Notes under the pieces: generated by a model
Told to the model about the DNA's origin: nothing
Database searches by the model: none
What the model saw: only the letters and a program-made list of their open reading frames with translations
DNA from: CAZLQR01 sp964366455
GTDB taxonomy: Bacteria; Patescibacteriota; Microgenomatia; UBA1406; GWC2-37-13
Direction: 5' to 3'
DNA length: 64,000 nt
Assembly: GCA_964366455.1 (NCBI GenBank)
Contig: CAYISZ010000003.1
Span: 1 to 64,000 of the forward strand
Translations under genes and position numbers: made by a program
Shown here: in pieces, positions 57,420 to 64,000 of the stretch
Layout of the letters: every line of letters begins with the position of its first letter
How positions within the stretch are numbered: the first letter of the stretch is position 1

Positions 57420-58940
57420 TTATATCTTCGTCACTGCTTCTGCACGAGACTCACGAATGATAGTGACTTTAATCTGACCTGGGAAGACGTCGAACTTTTT
57501 CTCAAGCTCTTCTCTTATCTTCTGGGCCATTACGGTCATCTCATCATCTGTAACTTCGTCAGGTCGAACAATTACTCGCAGTTCACGACCTGCCTGAAGA
57601 GCATATGCATCGCGAACTCCTTTCTGTCCCTTTGCAGCTTCCTCAATAGTCTTAATCCTTTTTAGATACTCCTCAAAATCCTCGTGACGAGCTCCTGGCC
57701 GTCCACCTGAGACCGCATCTGAAATGTACACGATTACTCCTTCAACCGAAGTGAAAGGAACGTCTTCATGATGAGACGCAATGGTGTCTATTACTGCCTG
57801 TGGGAAACGGTGTTTTTTAGCAAACTCCACCCCCAAAGTCACATGATTTCCACCACCCTCTTTTGCATCTATTACCTTACCGATATCGTGAAGTAGACAC
57901 CCCAACTTCACAACATTTACATCGGCGCCTATCTCCTGTGCGATTCCAATACCTATCTTTGTCTCTTCAAGAGTGTGAAGAATCATGTTTTGACCGTATG
58001 AGTATCGGTATTTAAATCGTCCAAGTGCCTGCGTCACCTCGGCTGGAAGATTGTAGACTCCGACTTTATGAGCTAGCTCTTCTCCGGCTTTAAACATTAT
58101 CTGATCAAGCTCTTTAGTAACCTGAGCTACTATTTCCTCGATTCTTTGAGGTTGAATACGACCGTCTCTAATCAATCGCTCAAGTGAAATTCGCGCAATC
58201 TCTCGTTTTACAGCATTGAACGAGGACAGCTTGATAACTCCCTCCTCCTCAAGATCCACATCAACTCCTGTTGCGAGCTCAAATGATCGAATATTACGAC
58301 CATCTTTTCCAATAATTCTTCCTTTTACATCGTCGCTTGGAAGAGTAAATGTAGAAAGTGTATACTCGGCGACGTAGTCAGTTGCCCCATGTTTCATTGA
58401 GTCGACAAGAATGTCCTTCGCCTTTGCCTCAACGGTTATTTTCATCTCTTCCTCAGCTGCTTTAATTCTCTTGGCGATGTCTCCTTTTAGTTTATCTTCC
58501 CATCCGGTTAAAAGAACCTGCTTGGCTTCATCCTTAGACATGCCAGCAACCTTCTCCACCTTCTGAAGAAGAGTCTCTTTTACGGTTTCCAGTTCTTTAC
58601 GTATCTTTTCTACAACAGCTCTTTCTTTTTCTGAGTCCTGCTCTTTTTGTCCCAACTGCTGCTCGCGCCTAATGAGTTGTTTTTCCAACTCCATCGCATC
58701 CTGGGTAAGTTTTCGTGACTCTTGCTGAGCTTGTTCTTTTATTCGGTACGCCTCGTCACGTGCTCGCTGCACCATCGCCTGAACGTCAGGTGTTGGAGCT
58801 GCTGGTTGAGTAGGCTGTTGGACTCTAACCTCTGGCTTGGCAGTGTCTTCCTTTGAGGGAGCGGCAGCTTCTTTGCTACCCTGCTTTTCTAAATTTTCTA
58901 ATAGTTTACGAAGGAGTACCTCTAGTGCTGCGGTGTTCAT
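57420..58940 (-). CDS. rny: Ribonuclease Y, apparently without a membrane anchor
   Basis: 506 residues. A long coiled coil (about 50-150), a KH domain (RIIGKDGRNIRSFE) and an HD domain with LLHDIGKVIDAKEGGGNHVTLG. It starts mRNA decay by internal cuts. Most RNase Y proteins begin with a membrane helix; here the N terminus (LEVLLRKLLENLEKQGSKEAA) is only amphipathic and is followed by a Pro/Gln-rich linker. The 164-bp upstream region holds no gene. Confidence 0.94.
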   Translation of the reverse strand: MNTAALEVLLRKLLENLEKQGSKEAAAPSKEDTAKPEVRVQQPTQPAAPTPDVQAMVQRARDEAYRIKEQAQQESRKLTQDAMELEKQLIRREQQLGQKEQDSEKERAVVEKIRKELETVKETLLQKVEKVAGMSKDEAKQVLLTGWEDKLKGDIAKRIKAAEEEMKITVEAKAKDILVDSMKHGATDYVAEYTLSTFTLPSDDVKGRIIGKDGRNIRSFELATGVDVDLEEEGVIKLSSFNAVKREIARISLERLIRDGRIQPQRIEEIVAQVTKELDQIMFKAGEELAHKVGVYNLPAEVTQALGRFKYRYSYGQNMILHTLEETKIGIGIAQEIGADVNVVKLGCLLHDIGKVIDAKEGGGNHVTLGVEFAKKHRFPQAVIDTIASHHEDVPFTSVEGVIVYISDAVSGGRPGARHEDFEEYLKRIKTIEEAAKGQKGVRDAYALQAGRELRVIVRPDEVTDDEMTVMAQKIREELEKKFDVFPGQIKVTIIRESRAEAVTKI

Positions 58941-59104
58941 ATGTTTGAAATAATAAGAAGAAGGTTGTAGGAGTTGGACTACATTAGGCCACCAATAAAT
59001 CGCTCAATGTTGCGCGAGAAATGGATGAGTTAATAATGTAGTTCATACTCAACGATACAATCTTCTAAATGAATAATAAAGGATAACTTACTAATAGCGA
59101 TATT

Positions 59105-59602
59105 TTACTCTTTTTCCTCAATTTCCGCAATGGCTCTTTTAATTATGCTGTAACCAAAGCCTTTCCTTTGCAGAAATGCAGCGGCTTTTTCAAAACGTTT
59201 TCGCTTACCCTGCCTGCCGACAGGCAGGTCTTCTCTATTGATCCTCCTCCACTGTGATCGCAGTGCCTTTAGAGCGCTTTCATCCTCATCGATAAAATTC
59301 TCCTCAAAGTATGCTCCGATAACATCGCTCGACACACCCCTAACTCTTAGTTCATTTTTAAGATATGCGACCGACTTTTTTTTAGAGCTCCCTCTTATCT
59401 CCACAAACCAAACTACAAACTGCGAATCATCAATAAGTTTTTGGTCAATTAATTTCTTAAGCGTTTTATTTGAAGAGTTTTCCGAGTAAGAAAATTTTTT
59501 AGCTTTTTTCTCAAGGTACTGAAGCATCTCGCTCTCTGTGCGAGGTCTAAATCGAAGATAAAAATATGCAAAATTTAGAAGTCGACTTACTTCAGTGTCC
59601 AT
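59105..59602 (-). CDS. recX: Regulatory protein RecX
   Basis: 165 residues of three-helix repeats (YLRFRPRTESEMLQYLEKK, YLKNELRVRGVSSDVIGAYF, FLQRKGFGYSIIKRAI). It controls RecA filaments. LPVGRQG (126-132) is encoded by a palindromic repeat and looks like an insertion. It starts 18 nt after recA. Confidence 0.9.
   Translation of the reverse strand: MDTEVSRLLNFAYFYLRFRPRTESEMLQYLEKKAKKFSYSENSSNKTLKKLIDQKLIDDSQFVVWFVEIRGSSKKKSVAYLKNELRVRGVSSDVIGAYFEENFIDEDESALKALRSQWRRINREDLPVGRQGKRKRFEKAAAFLQRKGFGYSIIKRAIAEIEEKE
59209..59228. repeat. CCTGCCTG-CAGGCAGG palindrome inside recX
   Basis: Arms CCTGCCTG and CAGGCAGG around CCGA; on the minus strand it is read as DLPVGRQG. Same family as 47378-47397. 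Confidence 0.85.
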
Positions 59603-59620
59603 TGAGTAGAGTATAGAAGA

Positions 59621-60640
59621 TTATTTTGGCTTAATGAGTTTTTTTTCTAGCTCATCAACAATCTGCTTAAATAGTTTCGGATCCTGAGTGAAGGTTTCCT
59701 TCAGCTGTTCCTTACCTTGCGCAAGAACTCTATCTCCCATCTTAAGAAATGCTCCGCTTTTAGTTATTATTCCTGATGTGATCGCTGCCTCAATAATATT
59801 TTCGTTCCGATCGATCCCATTAGCATCGATTACAAACTCCGCTTCTTTAAACGGTGGCGCCAGTTTATTTTTCACAATCTTTACGCGATGTCGAGAACCA
59901 TAGACCATGTTATTTCTTTTTAGTGTCTCTATTTTTCTAATGTCCATACGAACCGATGCGTAAAACTTTGTAGCAAGTCCTCCGGGTGTCGTCTCTGGAT
60001 TACCAAACATAATTCCAATTTTAAGTCTCAGCTGATTTGTAAAAAGGATTGATGTCTTGGACTTTGAAACAACACCAGTTAATTTACGGAGCGCTTGAGA
60101 CATAAGCCTTGCTTGAAGTCCCATCTGCGCATCTCCCATTTCTCCCTCGATCTCAGCTCTTGGCACTAGTGCCGCAATCGAGTCAACAACTACGAGATCT
60201 ACGCCACCTGACCGAATAAGAGCTTCTACTATCTCGAGAGCTTGCTCTCCAGTATCTGGCTGGGAAATTAACAAATCATTTAACTTAACTCCTAAAATTT
60301 CTGCCCAGACTGGATCAAGAGCATGCTCCACGTCGACAAATGCTGCAATACCTCCCGCTTTTTGAACTTCGGCAATAATTGAGAGACAGACGGTGGTTTT
60401 ACCAGAGGCTTCTGGACCGAAGATTTCCATAATTCTCCCTTTTGGAACTCCTCCGATACCAAGAGCCACGTCAAGAGGCAGTATTCCAGTTTTGATAACA
60501 TCATCTGGATGAGGTGCGGGTTTCTCACCTAGTCGCATTATCGATCCTCGACCGAATTGTTTTTGGATTTGCTCGATTGCAAGATTTACTGCATCGTTTC
60601 TTGCGCTTTGTTTTTCTACTTTATCGTTTGGATTTTTCAT
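59621..60640 (-). CDS. recA: Recombinase A
   Basis: 339 residues. Walker A GPEASGKT (75-82), VDVEHALDP, VVVDSIAALVPRAEIEGE and FTNQLRLKIGIMFGNPETTPGG. Common residues Ile/Ile/Met in FINQIRMK are Thr, Leu and Leu here. It drives recombination and repair. No LexA box was recognised upstream. Confidence 0.97.
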   Translation of the reverse strand: MKNPNDKVEKQSARNDAVNLAIEQIQKQFGRGSIMRLGEKPAPHPDDVIKTGILPLDVALGIGGVPKGRIMEIFGPEASGKTTVCLSIIAEVQKAGGIAAFVDVEHALDPVWAEILGVKLNDLLISQPDTGEQALEIVEALIRSGGVDLVVVDSIAALVPRAEIEGEMGDAQMGLQARLMSQALRKLTGVVSKSKTSILFTNQLRLKIGIMFGNPETTPGGLATKFYASVRMDIRKIETLKRNNMVYGSRHRVKIVKNKLAPPFKEAEFVIDANGIDRNENIIEAAITSGIITKSGAFLKMGDRVLAQGKEQLKETFTQDPKLFKQIVDELEKKLIKPK

Positions 60641-60686
60641 CGCCCTTATTTTTACACCCTTTCATTGAAGTTTGCAAGAAGAAAGT

Positions 60687-61619
60687 TTAAAGAATATATA
60701 GAAGCAGAATTACCGTAAGTCCCCAGAGACCCATTGTGATAATTAGCGGCTTGTCTTTTGTAATTGTTTTTTCTGGACGTTCGCCCTCCGACTTGTCATA
60801 CAGAAGCTGCGCGTATCGCGCAATACCGTAGACAACGAACGGGATTGTCACCATCATCCATTTTCTTGCTTCAAACTGAGGAACGATTGTATTAAAAAAC
60901 TCGGTAAATTCAGTTTTCTCATTCGATATTCGTTCGAAGTAAGTATAAAACGAGTACGCAAGAATCGTTGAGGTGGCGAAGGTTGTGGTAAGAAATCCTA
61001 ATAGGTGTTCGTGGTATGACATTAGCGACGCACGAGCCTCACGACCATAAGCTGTAAGCTCTGCATCTCTTTTAACCGTTGCGACAAAAAGCGATCCGAA
61101 GAAAATCGTGAACATAAGCCAAATTGGAATTGCCAAACCCGTAGCAACAACCCCCGCAAAGGCACGGATCATAAACGAAAGAGAGATTGTAAATATATCG
61201 ATAATTGGATGTTTTTTAAGATAGAGTGAATATACAATGTGAAGCACTAGAAATAACAATGAGATAAAAAAGAACTGCACTGAGAATAAAAGAGCTAGAA
61301 CTAGAGAAACAATTACTAAAATAAATACGGTAAAGGTTGCTTCTTGGATAGAAATTCTTCCAGAGGCTATTGGCCTGAATCGCTTGATAGGATGCTTTTT
61401 ATCGTTTGGGTAATCAACTATGTCATTAAAGACATAGGATGTGGAAGAAAGTAAACAGAATAGAAAAAATGCTTCCATTGTCTGTAATAAAACTGGCTGA
61501 TTAAATAGTTCACCAGAGAAAATTACAGCAGTAAAAACAACTAGATTTTTGATCCATTGATTTGCTCGCAGAGACCTGAGAATAAGAAAGAGTCTGTTGT
61601 CCGTATTCACAACTTGCAT
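60687..61619 (-). CDS. UbiA family prenyltransferase, decaprenyl-phosphate phosphoribosyltransferase-like
   Basis: 310 residues from the ATG at 61619; a start 8 codons upstream is also possible. Eight or nine membrane helices. SYVFNDIVDYPNDKKHP carries the Asp-rich NDxxD site. The LRSLRANQWIKNLVVF start and RPIASGRIS fit DPPR synthase-like enzymes that make polyprenyl-phosphate ribose for surface glycans. It is near a cupin and a SIS isomerase. Confidence 0.85.
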   Translation of the reverse strand: MQVVNTDNRLFLILRSLRANQWIKNLVVFTAVIFSGELFNQPVLLQTMEAFFLFCLLSSTSYVFNDIVDYPNDKKHPIKRFRPIASGRISIQEATFTVFILVIVSLVLALLFSVQFFFISLLFLVLHIVYSLYLKKHPIIDIFTISLSFMIRAFAGVVATGLAIPIWLMFTIFFGSLFVATVKRDAELTAYGREARASLMSYHEHLLGFLTTTFATSTILAYSFYTYFERISNEKTEFTEFFNTIVPQFEARKWMMVTIPFVVYGIARYAQLLYDKSEGERPEKTITKDKPLIITMGLWGLTVILLLYIL

Positions 61620-61656
61620 TATACAATATTGCTCTTGTATCATTCATCTTGTTGTT

Positions 61657-62088
61657 ATGAGTATTGTTTTTGACCCAAAAAATCTAGTTCCTACATTTGT
61701 AAATAGAGTTGAAAAACCTTGGGGTTATGAAATTCACTGGACTAATCCTAATCTTCCTTATATGGGTAAAATCCTTCATGTAAATGCGGGGAAAAGATTG
61801 TCGCTACAACGCCATGATAAGAAACAAGAGACTTGGTTTATGATGAATGGGAAGGCAAAAGCGATGTTTGACAATGATGGGGGTGAACTTGTTGAGGTAG
61901 AGCTTGAGTATGGGAAAGGTTACACAAATGCGGTGGGTCAACGTCATCGACTAATTGGTATTACTGACTGCGACGTTATAGAAGTTTCTACTCCAGAAAT
62001 TGGCGTGACCGAACGACTCGAAGACGACTATAAGAGACCTGATGAAACTGAAGAAGTCCGCAAACAAAAAAATCGTGGCTGGAAATAA
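61657..62088 (+). CDS. Cupin protein, mannose-6-phosphate isomerase-like
   Basis: 143 residues. RVEKPWGYEIHWT at the start, then HVNAGKRLSLQRHDKKQETWF and GQRHRLIGITDCDVIEVSTPE give the cupin metal site, as in type II phosphomannose isomerase C-terminal domains. It probably acts on a sugar phosphate with the SIS protein encoded 3 nt downstream. Confidence 0.85.
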   Translation: MSIVFDPKNLVPTFVNRVEKPWGYEIHWTNPNLPYMGKILHVNAGKRLSLQRHDKKQETWFMMNGKAKAMFDNDGGELVEVELEYGKGYTNAVGQRHRLIGITDCDVIEVSTPEIGVTERLEDDYKRPDETEEVRKQKNRGWK

Positions 62089-62091
62089 TCT

Positions 62092-63009
62092 ATGAAATTA
62101 CCAAGACTGGACGAAATCGTTCTTCAGGCGTTAGACTTTTTTATAAGTACCCCACCGCCAAAACTCGATGTATCTCAGTTTTCATTTCCATTTGTCATTG
62201 GGAGCGGGAATGCTAGTCACACAGGGAGAATCATCTTTTCGGGAAGGTCTGCAATTATCGGGGACGAAACAACTTTTAAATCTTATGCAAAATCATACTC
62301 GGATGCTGTTGCGCAAAAACTTATTAAAGACGCTGTAATTATTTCTTCCTCCGGAGAAAAAGATTCGGTATGGGAAGTAGAACTTGCAAAATCAATGGGG
62401 TTAAAAACTACACTGCTAACCTGTAAGCCAAACTCAACTGCAGCTAAAATCGCAGATCAGGTTATCTCATATAAAAGTATTGCCGAACCATATACCTATA
62501 ACACGTCTACATATCTTGGAATGATACTGTCAACAACCAATGAAAATGCTCGCGACATAAAAGCATTCATAGAAGGTCTAGCCGTTCCTAAAAACTTTTC
62601 AACCTACGAAGCTTATGCGTTTGTGCTTCCTGATGAATACGCAAATGTAGCGCCAATGATAGAGATCAAGCGCGATGAGCTGTTTGGTCCTCATCTAATG
62701 ATTCGGGCAAACTCCCAAGGTTTCTCAAGGCATGCGAAGTTTGTTCATCCGTGGGAGAAAGAATTAGTTATATCAATTGGAAATGAGAATCCACATTTTG
62801 GTCACCCAGATCATCGTTGGTTTATTCCCCTGCCTAAAAATGCGGGGTTTGGTTTAATAAAGGCTTTGTCTTACTATCTTTGCGGACTACTACAGCGAGA
62901 TAAATATCCTTATTTTATGGAAAATGTAGAAAACTTCTGCAACGACTACGGACCAAAAGCCTACGGAGCTCCTCAGAAGTTTGACGTGATTGTCCCCGCA
63001 AACGATTAA
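62092..63009 (+). CDS. SIS-domain sugar isomerase-like protein
   Basis: 305 residues. FVIGSGNASHTGRIIF and VIISSSGEKDSVWEVELAKSMGLKTTLLT match the SIS fold used for sugar phosphates (glucosamine-6-P, phosphoheptose). The exact reaction is unknown. Co-transcribed with the cupin gene. Confidence 0.75.
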   Translation: MKLPRLDEIVLQALDFFISTPPPKLDVSQFSFPFVIGSGNASHTGRIIFSGRSAIIGDETTFKSYAKSYSDAVAQKLIKDAVIISSSGEKDSVWEVELAKSMGLKTTLLTCKPNSTAAKIADQVISYKSIAEPYTYNTSTYLGMILSTTNENARDIKAFIEGLAVPKNFSTYEAYAFVLPDEYANVAPMIEIKRDELFGPHLMIRANSQGFSRHAKFVHPWEKELVISIGNENPHFGHPDHRWFIPLPKNAGFGLIKALSYYLCGLLQRDKYPYFMENVENFCNDYGPKAYGAPQKFDVIVPAND

Positions 63010-63022
63010 TATAGCTAAGTAA

Positions 63023-63673
63023 TTACTTCTTCGCCGTTGCCCATACGCGCAACCAATCTATCTCGCCTTCTCTATGAGAATATGTTTTCCGCTGGCGCTC
63101 TAATCGATCTGTTACAAATCCATTCCTAGTTAACGCCTCGTTCAGATGCTTTTCATCCCAAAACAAAAACTCGCGCTCTATCGTTTGACCATATACATTT
63201 TCTTCGACAACCCTTGTTCCAAAAACCCCTTCTTTTACTCGAATGTATACTTTTCCATCTGGCTTAATTACGTGCCTCATGCTGCTCAGCATTTCATCTA
63301 CCTCATCGGCTTGCATGTGAAGCAGTGAGGCGTTAGCCCATATTCCATCAAATGAATTTTCTGCAAAAATACTGTTCAGCTCAAACATGTCTCCAACTAC
63401 GAACGTTGCCGCTGGAGCAACTCCCTTAGCTTTAGCTATCATTGTGTTTGAATAATCCAAACCTGTCATTTGAGCTCCAAGCTCAGAAAGAAGACCGGTG
63501 TAGTGACCTGGGCCACAGCCTAAATCTAATACTCGCCTTCCAGCGCTCAAACTATTTACGAAAGCCAATGCTAATTCCCTATCCATGGTCTTAGCGTACA
63601 CTTGAAAATATTCTTCTACGATCCTTGGGTCTTCGTAGACTGCCTTTGTTTTTGCATGAACCTCTCTTCCCAT
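63023..63673 (-). CDS. Class I SAM-dependent methyltransferase
   Basis: 216 residues. VLDLGCGPGHYTGLL is the SAM-binding motif I, then MTGLDYSNTMIAKAK, VVGDMFEL and FDGIWANASLLHM. TATACT ends 7 nt before the ATG at 63673; the upstream in-frame start is less likely. Substrate unknown. Confidence 0.88.
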   Translation of the reverse strand: MGREVHAKTKAVYEDPRIVEEYFQVYAKTMDRELALAFVNSLSAGRRVLDLGCGPGHYTGLLSELGAQMTGLDYSNTMIAKAKGVAPAATFVVGDMFELNSIFAENSFDGIWANASLLHMQADEVDEMLSSMRHVIKPDGKVYIRVKEGVFGTRVVEENVYGQTIEREFLFWDEKHLNEALTRNGFVTDRLERQRKTYSHREGEIDWLRVWATAKK

Positions 63674-63715
63674 AGGGGATAGTATATATAAGAACACTCT
63701 CTAAATGAAGAAAAT

Positions 63716-63781
63716 AATTACCGCAAGTTTAACGCACATATCCCGCTTACAATTACCGCAGATTTAACGCAGAATACCCGC
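63716..63781. repeat. Two direct repeats of 31 bp
   Basis: AATTACCGCA...TTTAACGCA...CCCGC appears at 63716-63746 and 63751-63781 with a few changes, separated by TTAC. It lies between two genes on the same strand. Confidence 0.75.
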
Positions 63782-63794
63782 AGACTTCACCACA

Positions 63795-64000
63795 TTAAGC
63801 TTTTTGCTCTTCGTTTAGCCTCATATTTGCCATCTCGTTGATTACAGTCTCCACACATAATGTGATTGGGATCGCCAGAAGTAGGCCTAAAATACCTCCC
63901 AACTTGCCTCCAATTATGAGCGCGGTGAGGGTAACTATTGGGTTGAGACCCACAGCTCGCCTCATCACCACGGGGACAAGTACTTGATTCTCAATTTGCT
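63795..64000 (-). CDS. AI-2E family transporter, C-terminal part only
   Basis: The gene runs off the window; the last 68 codons are visible. QIENQVLVPVVMRRAVGLNP and LGGILGLLLAIPITL are typical of the end of PerM/AI-2E type permeases, with a short charged tail. Substrate unknown. Confidence 0.85.
   Translation of the reverse strand, partial: QIENQVLVPVVMRRAVGLNPIVTLTALIIGGKLGGILGLLLAIPITLCVETVINEMANMRLNEEQKA

Noticed and set aside
63716..63781. CRISPR array
   Set aside because: Only two units with a 4-nt gap, no spacers, no cas genes in the window; the Cas4-like nuclease at 9338 stands alone.
1..64000. Alternative genetic code (UGA as Gly or Trp) as in some candidate phyla
   Set aside because: Genes such as pgk, metK and the 47908 glycosyltransferase end normally at TGA and no conserved protein contains in-frame TGA.

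Overview
The window looks like chromosomal DNA of a Candidate Phyla Radiation (Patescibacteria) bacterium, most likely of the Microgenomates type. This is inferred from gene content and style, not from a marker phylogeny. Genes are short and tightly packed, with many 4-bp stop/start overlaps. There are many small membrane proteins, a CxxC zinc-ribbon/RGG protein, RNase Y, VirB2-like pilins, dispersed palindromic and AGAACTTAGAACT-type repeats, tRNAs without encoded CCA, and few biosynthetic genes. UGA is a normal stop codon. No rRNA, CRISPR array, transposase or prophage was seen.

Layout. 0-10 kb: RRM protein, HD hydrolases, an unassigned structured RNA (1412-1619) beside an exported Cys-rich protein, a DEAD-box helicase, a HAD phosphatase, ung, small membrane proteins, a DHFR-like reductase, tRNA-Gln overlapped by an HTH protein gene, era and a PD-(D/E)XK nuclease. 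10-17 kb: gltX, a GldAFG-like ABC system, superoxide dismutase with a Cys-rich tail, a cupredoxin, trmD back to back with yidD (59 codons), an MGMT-like protein and a HIT protein. 17-28 kb: sugar-phosphate metabolism (fbp, gap, pgk, a fused zwf-gnd and class I aldolase) with hydrolases, tRNA-Pro, an exported nuclease and a flavodoxin. 28-39 kb: mscL, typA, an SDR, an envelope/stress gene set headed by a small ribbon-helix-helix gene (34754-34930), a guaC-like gene, a surface protein and tRNA-Asn. 39-44 kb: a copper operon (CsoR-type repressor, CopA ATPase, TauE-cupredoxin fusion, HMA chaperone), then metK behind a SAM-I riboswitch. 44-54 kb: glycosyltransferases, an exonuclease, YqeY, tRNA-Met, two pilin-like proteins, comM and a DipZ-like protein. 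54-64 kb: tmRNA and smpB, an O-antigen ligase-like protein, HU, rny, recX-recA, UbiA-type prenyltransferase, a cupin, a SIS isomerase, a methyltransferase and the end of an AI-2E-type transporter.

Regulatory style. Some 26 genes have a TATAAT-like -10 box ending 6-7 nt before the start codon, so transcription should begin at the ATG or GTG: leaderless mRNAs. This spacing was used to correct several start codons. A small second group (HU, DUF378, RRM, 53143-53382) has GGTGAT-type Shine-Dalgarno sites. Four leaderless promoters lie inside copies of one dispersed repeat, and some divergent gene pairs have overlapping -10 boxes. Regulatory elements with internal support include the SAM-I riboswitch, a G-tract operator filling the csoR promoter spacer, and a palindrome in the promoter spacer of the ribbon-helix-helix gene.
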